From: CCMP332 sp040218795 | Lineage (GTDB): Bacteria; Bacteroidota; Bacteroidia; Cytophagales; CCMP332 | Length of the DNA: 64,000 bases | Direction: 5' to 3' | NCBI GenBank assembly: GCA_040218795.1 | Contig: JAVJQT010000010.1 | Span: 1-64,000, forward strand | In this document: positions 9,486-19,600 of the stretch, piece after piece | Numbering within the stretch: the stretch's first letter is position 1 | Layout of the letters: each line of letters starts with the position of its first letter | Translations under genes and position numbers: made by a program | Notes under the pieces: model-generated | What the model saw: only the letters and a program-made list of their open reading frames with translations | Told to the model about the DNA's origin: nothing | Databases searched by the model: none

Positions 9486-10481
9486 ATGATTAAAATTGGA
9501 ATTTCCGTTGGAGATATAAATGGTATTGGGCCGGAAATTATTTTAAAATGCTTTAACCACAGAGAGATATTCAAATATTGCATCCCCATTGTATACAGCC
9601 CGCCTTATGTTCTGAATTTTTATCGAAAGCAATTAAACTTAAATGATGTACGGATTAATCCAATCAAAAATGTCTCTGATGCCAGACCAAAAGCAATTAA
9701 TGTCATTGATTGTTTTCAAAATCAGATTGCAATTCAAAGCGGACAATTTGATCAGGAATGCGGGAAACTGGCCGCTTCAAGTTTAAATGCTGTCGCTGAA
9801 GATTTGTTGCAAAAAAATATTGATGCTTGTGTAACTGCACCTATTAATAAGGAAAACGTTCAAAATGCCGGCTTAAATTTTCCCGGGCAAACTGAATTTT
9901 TTACACAAAAAGCGGGAGCTAGTGAAAGTATAATGCTGCTTTGTTCAGATAAAATGCGTATTGCATTGGTGACAGGTCATAATCCAATTTCGGAAGTCGC
10001 GTCTAAAATCAATTCTGATTTAATCAATTCAAAATTAAAATTGCTGATAAGCAGTTTGAAAAAAGACTTTGGTATTGCCAAACCAAAAATCGCTGTCTTG
10101 GGTCTCAACCCTCATGCGGGAGAAAATGGTAAAATAGGCCTGGAAGAAGTGGAAATAATTGCACCTCTAATTAAAAAGTTTAAAGATAAAGGCGAATTTA
10201 TAAACGGCCCTTATCCCTCCGATGGTTTATTTGGCTCGGGTAATTACAGAAAATTTGATGGAATTCTGGCCATGTATCACGATCAGGCATTGATCCCTTT
10301 TAAAATGATTTCTTTTGAGGATGGCGTTAATTTTACAGCAGGACTCAATCTAATTCGCACTTCTCCCGATCATGGAACTGCATTTGATATTGCAGGAAAA
10401 GGCATTGCTTCAGAGAGTTCATTTCGCAAGGCTTTGTTCATGGCCATCGATATTTCAAGACAGAGAAATGAAAATTATTAA
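9486..10481 (+). CDS. pdxA: 4-hydroxythreonine-4-phosphate dehydrogenase
   Basis: An NAD(P)-dependent enzyme of pyridoxal phosphate synthesis (DXP-dependent pathway), 331 residues from the chosen start. Family landmarks are the N-terminal ISVGDINGIGPEI, LVTGHNPISEVASKI, LGLNPHAGENGKIG and the metal-binding YHDQALIPFK, followed by RTSPDHGTAFDIAGKG. The frame is open from a TTG at 9429. I chose the ATG at 9486 because MIKIGISVGD aligns with the family N-terminus, AGGAG lies 9 bases upstream, and the TTG is part of a -7-like promoter motif. It is divergent from ksgA. Confidence 0.94.
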   Translation: MIKIGISVGDINGIGPEIILKCFNHREIFKYCIPIVYSPPYVLNFYRKQLNLNDVRINPIKNVSDARPKAINVIDCFQNQIAIQSGQFDQECGKLAASSLNAVAEDLLQKNIDACVTAPINKENVQNAGLNFPGQTEFFTQKAGASESIMLLCSDKMRIALVTGHNPISEVASKINSDLINSKLKLLISSLKKDFGIAKPKIAVLGLNPHAGENGKIGLEEVEIIAPLIKKFKDKGEFINGPYPSDGLFGSGNYRKFDGILAMYHDQALIPFKMISFEDGVNFTAGLNLIRTSPDHGTAFDIAGKGIASESSFRKALFMAIDISRQRNENY

Positions 10482-10521
10482 GGATACTGATATTTATTTT
10501 TATTAATTGAGTGATTCTCTT

Positions 10522-10529
10522 TAATTTTG
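10522..10529 (+). promoter_or_regulatory. Bacteroidota -7 element before the DUF177-rpmF-plsX-fabH cluster
   Basis: TAATTTTG matches TAnnTTTG, 21 bases before the ATG at 10551. A transcription start about 7 bases downstream would leave a short leader. No clear -33 TTG is seen at the expected distance. Confidence 0.5.
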
Positions 10530-10550
10530 CGCCTCGATATTGAAAAAGTC

Positions 10551-11060
10551 ATGAAAAGACAGGACTATTGGGTTGATATTATCAATCTGAAAAACGGGAC
10601 TTATGAATACGATTTCAATATCCAAGATAAGTTCTTTGATTTCTTTGATAATAGTATTGTAGACAAGGGTAAGCTTGATGTAAAGCTCAGTCTGGAAAAA
10701 AGTGAAAGACTGTTAAGGGTGATATTCAGAATTGATGGAACTGTTGAATTGATTTGCGACAGAAGCCTGAAAAAATTTGATCATCCCTTAAAAGTTCAGC
10801 ATGAGCATTTGTACAAGTACAGCGAATACGAGGAAGATGATACGGAAGACATAACTCATATTTCAGCCAATACTGAATCCATTGATATGGGGCAGTTGAT
10901 TTATGAATATGTAGTATTGAATATTCCGATGAAAAAAATTCATCCGGATCATAAAAATGATAAAGAGGAAGGGTTTTTCTACAAAACTGAAATTAAAGAA
11001 GGCAAGAATAAAAAAGGGGATATTGATCCTCGCTGGGAAGCATTAAAAAAATTAAAATAA
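10551..11060 (+). CDS. DUF177/YceD family protein
   Basis: A 169-residue protein immediately upstream of rpmF. The position, size and weakly conserved C-terminal segment (DPRWEALKKLK, preceded by a Lys-rich linker) identify the DUF177 (YceD) family. Family members sit next to rpmF in most bacteria; plant homologues are involved in 23S rRNA accumulation. The frame is open from TTG 10527, but that TTG lies inside the -7 element, so the ATG at 10551 (MKRQDYWVDI) is preferred. It leads the operon with rpmF, plsX and fabH, with 7 bases to rpmF. Confidence 0.85.
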   Translation: MKRQDYWVDIINLKNGTYEYDFNIQDKFFDFFDNSIVDKGKLDVKLSLEKSERLLRVIFRIDGTVELICDRSLKKFDHPLKVQHEHLYKYSEYEEDDTEDITHISANTESIDMGQLIYEYVVLNIPMKKIHPDHKNDKEEGFFYKTEIKEGKNKKGDIDPRWEALKKLK

Positions 11061-11067
11061 ATAGAAA

Positions 11068-11259
11068 ATGGCACATCCTAAAAGGAAAATTTCCAAAACA
11101 AGGAGAGACAAGAGAAGAACACATAAGAATCTTGAGGCTAAAACATTGGCAACTTGTCCCACTACCGGCCAACTTCATCAGTTTCACAGAGCACACTGGT
11201 ATGAAGGAAAACTTTATTACAAAGGCCAGGTGGTAATGGAAAAAGAAGTATTAGCATAA
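11068..11259 (+). CDS. rpmF: 50S ribosomal protein L32
   Basis: A 63-residue basic protein with the family N-terminus MAHPKRKISKTRRDKRRTH and the core TCPTTGQLHQFHRAHW. Only one Cys remains, in TCP, so it resembles the C- (non-zinc) form of L32 and not the four-Cys zinc form. It lies between DUF177 and plsX, the canonical location. Confidence 0.97.
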   Translation: MAHPKRKISKTRRDKRRTHKNLEAKTLATCPTTGQLHQFHRAHWYEGKLYYKGQVVMEKEVLA

Positions 11260-11262
11260 ATT

Positions 11263-12195
11263 ATGAGGCTTGCACTTGATGCAATGGGGGGAGATTATGC
11301 CCCTCAGGAAGCAATTTCGGGTGCCATTGCGGCAGCAGATGTTCTTAAGGAGGAAACCGTAATTTTCCTAATTGGAGATGAAGCGGTAGTCAGACCTAAG
11401 ATTCCTGAAAAGTATCAAAACAAAATACAGGTTGTGCATGCCCCTGAAGTCATTGGCATGGGTGAACACCCTGTAAAAGCCCTTAGCGCAAAACCACAAT
11501 CCAGCATAAATATTGGCTATGGAATGCTCAAAGCGAGAAAAGCCGATGCATTTTGCAGTGCCGGTAATACAGGTGCCATGCATGTTGGTGCTATGTTTAG
11601 CGTCAAGTCTGTTGAAGGTATTATCAGACCTGCGATAGCCGGGCTTGTGCCAAAAGAAGGTGGTAATTACGGTGTAATTCTGGACGTTGGTGCCAATGCG
11701 GAATGCAAACCCGATGTGCTTACGCAATTCGCCCAGCTGGGTGATATTTATGCAAGGGAAGTGCTAAAAATAGAAAATCCCAAAGTTGGTCTAATGAATC
11801 TCGGGGAAGAGGAAGAAAAAGGCTCCTTGCATACACAGGCTGCACATCAATATCTTAAAGTATCTCATTTAAATTTTATCGGCAATATCGAAGGGCGCGA
11901 TGTTTTCAATGACAAAGCAGATGTTATTGTTTGCGATGGCTTTGTGGGGAATGTGATTTTGAAAATGGCTGAAAATTTTTATGATTTACTGTCGAAAAGA
12001 AATAAACTTGATTCCTATTTTGATCAATTCAATTATGAAGAAATTGGCGGAAGCCCTATTCTTGGAATCAATGGAAATGTGATAATCGGACATGGTGTAT
12101 CAACTGCCAAAGCCTTTAAAAACATCCTATTAATGGCTGAAAAAATGGTAGAATCGGGTCTTTTTCACAAAATCCAGGAGTACTTTAAAAATTAA
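11263..12195 (+). CDS. plsX: Phosphate acyltransferase PlsX
   Basis: Converts acyl-ACP to acyl-phosphate, the donor used by PlsY in phospholipid synthesis. 310 residues with family signatures: RLALDAMGGDYAPQEA at the N-terminus, SAGNTGAMHVGA, DVGANAECKP, and CDGFVGNVILKMAE. It starts 3 bases after rpmF and is followed 2 bases later by fabH, so it belongs to a lipid-precursor operon that links ribosome and membrane synthesis. Confidence 0.96.
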   Translation: MRLALDAMGGDYAPQEAISGAIAAADVLKEETVIFLIGDEAVVRPKIPEKYQNKIQVVHAPEVIGMGEHPVKALSAKPQSSINIGYGMLKARKADAFCSAGNTGAMHVGAMFSVKSVEGIIRPAIAGLVPKEGGNYGVILDVGANAECKPDVLTQFAQLGDIYAREVLKIENPKVGLMNLGEEEEKGSLHTQAAHQYLKVSHLNFIGNIEGRDVFNDKADVIVCDGFVGNVILKMAENFYDLLSKRNKLDSYFDQFNYEEIGGSPILGINGNVIIGHGVSTAKAFKNILLMAEKMVESGLFHKIQEYFKN

Positions 12196-12197
12196 TT

Positions 12198-13193
12198 ATG
12201 GCCAAAATTACAGCGGCAATAACAGGAGTACAGGGACATTTGCCCGATTATGTACTTACTAATGAAGAGCTGTCCACCATGGTAGAAACCAATGATGAAT
12301 GGATTACCAGCCGAACCGGAATTAAAGAAAGACGAATTTTAAAAGGAAAAGACAAGGGCACATCTCATATGGCTGCCCCTGCAGTAAAAAAGCTTTTGGA
12401 AAAGACCAATACCGACCCCATGGATATTGATCTAATCATTTGTGCCACTGTAACCGCAGATTTCATTTTCCCTGCAACCGCCAATATTATTGCCAATGAA
12501 GTTGGCGCAAAAAGAGCTTATAGCTATGATCTGGCTGCCGCATGTTCCGGATTTTTATATTCATTAACTCAGGCCGCCAAAACAATAGAAAGCGGTTTTC
12601 ACAAAAAAGTTATTGTAGTTGGTGCTGATAAAATGTCTTCCATTGTGGATTACCAGGACAGAACGACCTGTATCATATTTGGAGATGGAGCAGGTGCTGT
12701 ACTACTAGAGGCCAATGAAGAAGGAAACGGACTAATCGACTCTCAGTTGTATTCCGATGGTTCGGGTTATGAATTTCTTCACCAAAAAGCAGGAGGTAGC
12801 CGAAGGCCTCCCAGCAACGAAACTATTGCCAAAAGAGAACATTTTGTTCATCAGGAAGGCGCACAGGTATTTAAATTTGCTGTAAAAAATATGGCGGATG
12901 TTGCATATGAAGTCATGCAAAGAAATAATCTTAGCTCTGAAGATATTGCCTGGCTTGTACCCCACCAGGCCAATAAAAGGATTATAGATGCCACCGCTAA
13001 TCGCATGGGCTTGAATGAAGACAAAGTTATGCTCAACATTCACAGATATGGCAATACTACTAATGGAACCATACCTCTATGTCTTTGGGAATATGAAAAT
13101 CAAATGAAGAAGGGCGACAATATTATATTAGCTGCTTTTGGAGGAGGATTTACCTGGGGAGCCAGTTTTGTGAAATGGGCATATAATTCTTAA
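12198..13193 (+). CDS. fabH: Beta-ketoacyl-ACP synthase III
   Basis: Initiates type II fatty acid synthesis by condensing acyl-CoA with malonyl-ACP. 331 residues. The Cys-His-Asn triad is visible: Cys116 in AAACSGF, His256 in VPHQANKR and Asn286 in RYGNTTNG. The thiolase-fold glycine-rich end AAFGGGFTWGA is intact. It directly follows plsX in the operon. Confidence 0.97.
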   Translation: MAKITAAITGVQGHLPDYVLTNEELSTMVETNDEWITSRTGIKERRILKGKDKGTSHMAAPAVKKLLEKTNTDPMDIDLIICATVTADFIFPATANIIANEVGAKRAYSYDLAAACSGFLYSLTQAAKTIESGFHKKVIVVGADKMSSIVDYQDRTTCIIFGDGAGAVLLEANEEGNGLIDSQLYSDGSGYEFLHQKAGGSRRPPSNETIAKREHFVHQEGAQVFKFAVKNMADVAYEVMQRNNLSSEDIAWLVPHQANKRIIDATANRMGLNEDKVMLNIHRYGNTTNGTIPLCLWEYENQMKKGDNIILAAFGGGFTWGASFVKWAYNS

Positions 13194-13206
13194 TATTAGT
13201 CAAAAT

Positions 13207-13773
13207 ATGGCATCAACTGCTGATTTTAAAAACGGATTATGTATTGAATTCAACAATGACCTTTATACCATTGTGGAATTTCAGCATGTTAAACCAGGAA
13301 AAGGTGGCGCATTTGTCCGAACCAAATTAAAGGGACTTCGAAACGGAAAAGTAATTGACCACACCTTTAACTCGGGTGTAAAAGTTACCACCGCAAGAAT
13401 TGAAAGACGCCCTCATCAATTTCTTTATAAAGATGATTTAGGCTTCCATTTTATGGATACCTCCAATTATGAGCAATTGAGTTTGCCCGATGAACAAATT
13501 GAAAATGCCGATTTAATTAAAGAAGGTCAGGAAGTTGAACTTGTTTTTCATGCTGAAACAGAAAGTGTTTTATCATGTGAATTGCCAGCCTTTATAAATT
13601 TACAGGTAACTTATACTGAACCCGGAATTAAGGGAGATACTGCTACAAATGCTACAAAATCTGCTACCTTGGAAACCGGGGCCGAAATACAGGTGCCACT
13701 TTTTATAAATAACGAAGAACTACTTAAAATTGATACGAGAACTCGTTCATATGTTGAACGCGTAAAAGAATAG
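13207..13773 (+). CDS. efp: Translation elongation factor P
   Basis: A 188-residue, three-domain (KOW, OB, OB) tRNA-mimicking factor that relieves ribosome stalling at polyproline. The tip loop reads HVKPGKGGAF, with Lys32 in the position that is beta-lysylated in other bacteria. Which modification, if any, is used here is not visible in this window. It lies 13 bases after fabH and 3 bases before accB. Confidence 0.96.
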   Translation: MASTADFKNGLCIEFNNDLYTIVEFQHVKPGKGGAFVRTKLKGLRNGKVIDHTFNSGVKVTTARIERRPHQFLYKDDLGFHFMDTSNYEQLSLPDEQIENADLIKEGQEVELVFHAETESVLSCELPAFINLQVTYTEPGIKGDTATNATKSATLETGAEIQVPLFINNEELLKIDTRTRSYVERVKE

Positions 13774-13776
13774 ACG

Positions 13777-14256
13777 ATGAAAGCAAAAGAAATTCAGGAT
13801 TTAATTGAGTTCATCTCCACTTGTGGAATGGACGAGGTCAACATAGAAACAGACCAAATCAAATTACATGTTAAAAAACACGGTGAAACTCAGCTAGTAA
13901 GTGCACCGGCTCCGGCTCAAAATCCTGCTCCGCAGGCCGCTGCGCCAAGCCCGGCTCCATCTAGCTCTGCACCCGCTCCTGCACAGAGTGCCGGCGCTTC
14001 AGATGAGGATTCAAAATACGTCGCGATAAAAGCGCCAATGATCGGAACATTTTACCGCTCACCCAATCCTGAATCTCCATCTTTTGTTAATGTTGGTGAC
14101 AAAGTTGAAGCCGGTCAAACAGTATGTATAATTGAAGCAATGAAGCTTTTTAACGAAATCGAATCTGATGTTTCAGGAACGGTGGTAAAAGTAGTTGCTG
14201 ATAATTCTTCTCCTGTAGAATACGATCAGGTATTATTTCTGATCGATCCCAGTTAA
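13777..14256 (+). CDS. accB: Biotin carboxyl carrier protein of acetyl-CoA carboxylase
   Basis: A 159-residue carrier with an N-terminal helical region (1-40), an Ala/Pro-rich flexible linker (about 43-74) and a biotinyl domain (80-158). The biotinylation site is Lys123 in IIEAMKLFNEI. The thumb segment YRSPNPESPSFV, typical of acetyl-CoA carboxylase carriers, is present. It is followed by accC after 26 bases. Confidence 0.96.
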   Translation: MKAKEIQDLIEFISTCGMDEVNIETDQIKLHVKKHGETQLVSAPAPAQNPAPQAAAPSPAPSSSAPAPAQSAGASDEDSKYVAIKAPMIGTFYRSPNPESPSFVNVGDKVEAGQTVCIIEAMKLFNEIESDVSGTVVKVVADNSSPVEYDQVLFLIDPS

Positions 14257-14282
14257 TAAAGAGATTCATAAGCGATATTTCT

Positions 14283-15626
14283 ATGTTTAAAAAAATACTC
14301 ATCGCCAATAGAGGCGAAATAGCCCTTAGAATTATCCGGACCTGTAGGGAAATGGGCATTAGTACAGTTGCCGTGTATTCCACAGCCGACAAAGAAAGTT
14401 TGCACGTCCGATTTGCTGATGAAGCAGTTTGTATTGGTCCTCCGCAAAGCTCTGAAAGCTATTTGAATATACCGCGATTGCTGGCTGCTGCAGAAATAAC
14501 CAATGCCGATGCTATACACCCGGGATATGGTTTTTTATCAGAAAATGCTGATTTCAGCGCTATTTGTGAAGAATACAAGATAAAATTTATTGGCGCTACC
14601 GCTCATATGATTAATGGCATGGGCGATAAAGCCTCCGCCAAAGCCACGATGAAAAAAGCCGGTGTTCCTACAATTCCCGGAACGGATGGTTTATTGAAAT
14701 CTGTTCAGGAAGGAATGAAACTGGCTGAGAAAATGAAATACCCTGTTCTTTTGAAAGCGACCGCCGGTGGTGGTGGAAAAGGAATGCGGATTGTCAAAAA
14801 AGCCGATGAATTTGAAGCGGCCTGGAAAAGCGCAAAACAGGAAGCTGCAGCCTCTTTTGGAAATGACGGCCTGTATATGGAAAAATTCATAGAGCAGCCA
14901 AGACACGTCGAAATTCAAATAATTGGCGATCAGTTTGGAACGGTTTGTCATCTCTCTGAAAGAGATTGTTCCATTCAGCGAAGACATCAAAAGCTTATTG
15001 AAGAAACACCATCTCAGATACTCAATGATGATCTGAGAGAAAGAATGGGAGAAGCCGCGATAAAAGGTGCTCAGGCCATAAATTATGAAGGAGCCGGAAC
15101 AGTAGAGTTCCTTGTGGATAAAAACGGTGAATTCTATTTCATGGAAATGAACACCCGAATTCAGGTTGAGCATCCGATTACTGAAGAAGTTACCGATTAC
15201 GATTTAATCAAAGAACAAATAAAAGTGGCGGCCGGGATACCTATCTCCGGTAAGAATTACTTTCCGAAACTTTGCTCTATGGAATGCCGGATCAATGCTG
15301 AAGATCCAGAAAACGGCTTCAGACCAAGTCCGGGGCGAATTACGAACCTTCATATTCCCGGAGGTCATAAAGTGCGGGTTGACTCGCATGTTTATGCGGG
15401 CTATACCATTCCACCAAATTACGATTCCATGATTGCCAAACTTATTGTGAGTGCTCAAACCAGAGAGGAATGTCTGGTAAGAATGAAAAGGGCATTGCAG
15501 GAGTTTGTGATTGAAGGTATTAAAACAACCATCCCCTTCCATATTAAAATGATGGACAATGAAATTTTCAAATCGGGAAATTATTCTACTAAATTCCTCG
15601 ATGAATACGCATACAAGGATCTTTAA
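14283..15626 (+). CDS. accC: Acetyl-CoA carboxylase biotin carboxylase subunit
   Basis: The ATP-grasp enzyme that carboxylates biotin on AccB, the first step of fatty acid synthesis. 447 residues, full length. Landmarks are KKILIANRGEIALRIIR at the N-terminus, the glycine-rich ATP loop KATAGGGGKGMRIV, the metal/catalytic MEMNTRIQVEHPITEEVT, and the C-terminal FRPSPGRI. Its last 4 bases overlap the convergent tsaD gene. Confidence 0.97.
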   Translation: MFKKILIANRGEIALRIIRTCREMGISTVAVYSTADKESLHVRFADEAVCIGPPQSSESYLNIPRLLAAAEITNADAIHPGYGFLSENADFSAICEEYKIKFIGATAHMINGMGDKASAKATMKKAGVPTIPGTDGLLKSVQEGMKLAEKMKYPVLLKATAGGGGKGMRIVKKADEFEAAWKSAKQEAAASFGNDGLYMEKFIEQPRHVEIQIIGDQFGTVCHLSERDCSIQRRHQKLIEETPSQILNDDLRERMGEAAIKGAQAINYEGAGTVEFLVDKNGEFYFMEMNTRIQVEHPITEEVTDYDLIKEQIKVAAGIPISGKNYFPKLCSMECRINAEDPENGFRPSPGRITNLHIPGGHKVRVDSHVYAGYTIPPNYDSMIAKLIVSAQTREECLVRMKRALQEFVIEGIKTTIPFHIKMMDNEIFKSGNYSTKFLDEYAYKDL

Positions 15627-16627
15627 ATCGATAATCGGGCCAAAGGCGTGATGGCCTGATCTGAAAATTCCCCTTTTAAAAATTTATAATGTGCGGCCAT
15701 GGCAATCATGGCTGCATTGTCCGTACAATATTGAAAATCAGGTATATAGGTATTCCAGGATTTTTTAATTCCGGTACTTTGTATAGCCATTCTCAAACCT
15801 TCGTTCGCAGAAACTCCTCCTGCTATTGCTATTTCCCCAATGCCTTTATCCTCAGCAAGTTTTTCTAACTTTTGCATCAGTGAATCAATGAGTGTCTTTT
15901 GATAGGAGGCACAGATATCGTTTAAATGTGTTTTTATAAAATCCGGATCCTTCTTTAGGTTCTTTTGCAAGAAATAAAGAAGTGAGGTCTTTATACCACT
16001 GAATGAAAAGTTGTAATCGGGCATATCGGATATAGGAAAAGAAAAAGCTCCGGAATCGCCTAGTGAAGCGTATTTATCAATCTGTGGTCCTCCCGGATAG
16101 CCAAGACCCAGGAGTTTGGCTCCTTTGTCGAAGGCTTCCCCTACTGCATCGTCAAGAGTTTGTCCGATTACTTTCATATTTAGATGATCTTCGACAAGCA
16201 CCAATTGTGTATGACCTCCTGAAACGGTAAGACAGATAAATGGAAATGAGGGTTTTGGATCATCGATAAAATGGGCCAAAACATGCGCCTGCATATGATT
16301 CACTTCTATAAGAGGAATACCTAAGGACAATGCCATTGATTTTGCAAATGACAACCCTACCAATAATGGTCCCATTAATCCCGGCCCCCGTGTAAAAGCA
16401 ATGGCCTGAATCTTCGTTTTATCTATCTTTGCGACAGAAATTGCCTGATGTACAACCGGAATTATATTTTGAAGATGCGCTCTGGAAGCCAACTCGGGAA
16501 CTACTCCACCAAATCTCTTGTGTACATCCTGATCAGCAATTATGTTTGATAAGACCTTAGCATTGCTTATGATTGAAGCAGAGGTCTCATCACAGGAAGA
16601 CTCGATGGCTAAAATTATTGTATCCAT
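15623..16627 (-). CDS. tsaD: tRNA N6-adenosine threonylcarbamoyltransferase TsaD
   Basis: Transfers threonylcarbamoyl to A37 of ANN-decoding tRNAs, acting with TsaB, TsaC and TsaE. 334 residues. It has the ASKHA-type N-terminus LAIESSCDETSASII, the metal-binding NHMQAHVLAHF, the GGHTQL loop, GEAFDKGAKLLGLGYPGGP and the C-terminal IAGGVSANEGLR. It is convergent with accC (4-base overlap) and divergent from the TamB-like gene, with only 3 bases between the start codons. Confidence 0.97.
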   Translation of the reverse strand: MDTIILAIESSCDETSASIISNAKVLSNIIADQDVHKRFGGVVPELASRAHLQNIIPVVHQAISVAKIDKTKIQAIAFTRGPGLMGPLLVGLSFAKSMALSLGIPLIEVNHMQAHVLAHFIDDPKPSFPFICLTVSGGHTQLVLVEDHLNMKVIGQTLDDAVGEAFDKGAKLLGLGYPGGPQIDKYASLGDSGAFSFPISDMPDYNFSFSGIKTSLLYFLQKNLKKDPDFIKTHLNDICASYQKTLIDSLMQKLEKLAEDKGIGEIAIAGGVSANEGLRMAIQSTGIKKSWNTYIPDFQYCTDNAAMIAMAAHYKFLKGEFSDQAITPLARLSI

Positions 16628-16630
16628 AAA

Positions 16631-19600
16631 TTGAAAAGAGGCGCCGCGAAATTACAAAGAATCTTTAAAGGGATTTTCAAATCCCTTGTTTACCTAATCT
16701 TTGCGCTTATTTTATTGGTGGGCATTATTGGCTTAATTTCAAGGAGCTCATTTGTTCAGACCTACATCGTTCAGAAAATTACCTCAAAAATTTCCTCTGA
16801 TTACAATGTAGATATTAGCGTAGGTAAGTTTTATTTAAGCGGTTTTCGAACATTAAACCTAAGAGACGCCCTCATTAGAGATCATCATCAGGATACAATG
16901 ATCTATGTAAAAAGTCTGAGTGCCGATGTATCTTTAAAGAATATTTTCGCTAATAATACACTCTATCTGAGCGATATAGAACTTTTTTCGCCCTATTTCT
17001 ATCTTCATAAAACAAAAGAAGACAGCACCTTCAATATCAATTACTTTACAGCAAAACTCAGCCCTCCCAAAGCACCGGATACACTTAAAAAAGATCAATT
17101 CAAAGTATCATTGGAAAAAGTGCATATGAACTCTGGCACTTTTATTCTGGAAGGCGACACAGTGCGTCCTGTTGATAAAAGGCAGTTTAACCCCGACTAT
17201 ATACGCTTCAATAAAATAAATGCAGATCTTCAATACCTAATCGTACATTTTGATTCCGTATTGAGCGATATAGACAGCCTCAATTTTGTAGACGAAAGGA
17301 GTCAAAATAGCTTTGATTTATTGCATACAAATTTCCGTATGACTTCCTCAAATATGCTTTTATACAATACAGACATAAGCTTTAATAAAAGCCATATCAA
17401 AGACAGTCTTCAGTTCTATTTTACAAAATGGCCCGATTGGTCAGATTTCAATGAAAAGATTGAAATGAAATTATCACTTGACCAAAGCAGAATTTGGACA
17501 GGAGATATCAATTATTTTGTCCCCATTTGGAATGGAAAAAATGAAAATTTTCTTGTCAAAGGAAAATTTCAAGGGTTTTTAAATTCATTTAATTTTAAAG
17601 ATCTCAGTCTTGTTTATGGACGAAACTCCTATTTGAATGGCGATTTGAGCATTGAGGGTCTTCCCGAAGTAGATAATTCAATTATTTCCTTAAAAATTAA
17701 TAGCTCCCATCTCAATATGGACGACCTCAAAGGATTTTTTAATGAAGAAGCACGGCCCTATCTTAAAAATCTCAATTACGTTGATCTCAACGGAAATTTT
17801 GATGGTTTTTATTACGATTTCGTAGCAGATGGTGAATTTAAAACGGGTCTCGGAACTGTGCGATCAGATATGAACCTAAAAGTACCTGAAACAGGACCGG
17901 CTAAATACAGCGGTAAATTAAGTTCCAGAAATTTCAAACTAGGTAAGCTAATTGGGAGAGAAGATCTGGTAAAAACAATTAACATCAAGGCCAATGTCAA
18001 TGGAAAAGGATTCAATGCCAAAGAAGCCGACATGCAAATGGAGGCTACTTTGAGTAAATCTGTAATTTACGGTTATCAGTACAATGAAATTAAATTCAAT
18101 GCGCACTTGAAAGAAAATCTTTTTGATGGATCTTTTAATGTAAAAGACAGCGCTCTCAATGTCGTGCTAAACGGTCTTGTTAATCTCGATCCGGAAATTG
18201 AAAAAATCGACATTCAAGGTGAAATAATTAATGCCGATCTAGACAGAATTAATCTGAGTGAAAAAGAGGGTTTTGTTAAAGGAAAAGTCGATCTGGATTT
18301 TGCAGGATTGACATTTGATAAAACTTCAGGATATGGAAATCTAAGTGATATTGAGGTGTTTTACGACGATAAATATCTTGAACTGGATACCATGAGCATA
18401 ATTTCACAACTCACGGAAGGAATTCGAAATATTGAAATTAATTCCGATTTATTCAACGCAAATATCAAGGGCAATTTTAAACTCAAATCAGTTTACAATG
18501 ATTTTCAAATGATCCTCAAAGAATATCAATTGCAAATAGTAAATGACGATGAGGACATAAAAAAATATTACAGTTCAAAAATTAAATCAGACAATAAATA
18601 TTCTGCCGAATGGTATATCGATTTTAACGATATCAATCCTATTGTAAGTTTATTTTATCCGGAATTTTATATCTCAACCAATACAAAAGTTGAAGGTCGC
18701 TTTTCGGTAGGTAATACAAATATATTTAACCTGCTTACGAGCATTGATACGTTGATTTACGACAACTATCAGTTTTACAATAATGAATTCGATCTCTCGA
18801 GTTCAAAATATGCCGATAGCAGTGAAATATTAGCTTTTGCCTATGTTTTTTCGGAAAAACAAATCATACCAAATGTCATTGAAGGCAAAGATTTGATGAC
18901 CGAGCTATTGTGGAATGATAACAAGATCAATTTTGAATCGGCATTCCGTCAATTTGACGATTCTAATTTTGTCAATTTTGCCGGAAGGGCAATCTTCAAA
19001 ATAGATTCAACAGTACTCTCTTTTACCGAAAGTGATTTTAAAATTTTTGAGAATAATTGGGATATTGAAGATCAAAACCGGGTTGTATTCAAACAAAGTG
19101 AAATAAAAATTGAAAATCTGAATTTCAATTCCAAATACGAAAGCATTTCAATAAACGGAAGCATTTCAAGAAATCCTGAGGCCGTTTTGGAAGTGGATTT
19201 TAAAGATTTTAACCTCAGAAACTTTAATCCCTTAATAGGAAGGAATATAAGTGGCGTGCTGAATTCCGATTTATCTTTTATTAATATTTACAATCAATTT
19301 CAGACTTACGGAACAATTCGTGCTAATGATTGTACCATTGAGGGTTTTTTAGTCGGAGATATTGCCGGAACATCAGAATGGGATAATTCGCTCAATGCCA
19401 TTGTTTCAAAATTTACCATAGATAGGTTGGGGAAAAAGATTCTTGAACTGGAAGGCAGGATTGTGCCGGCCGGGGATTCTACAGAATTAAATATTGTTGC
19501 AAAGTTAAACAGCACAAATCTGAATATCATAGAACCCTTTGCATCTGATCTGATCTCAAATATTAATGGCGTTGCCGATGGGTATTTAAACTTAAATGGC

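Noticed and set aside
11368..11727. 119-codon minus-strand ORF within plsX
   Set aside because: Antisense shadow of a well-conserved gene; no independent evidence.
16424..16431. TATCTTTG as the TamB-like gene promoter
   Set aside because: It matches the -7 consensus but lies 200 bases upstream inside tsaD, where the codons KIDKT explain the sequence; no -33 partner was seen.
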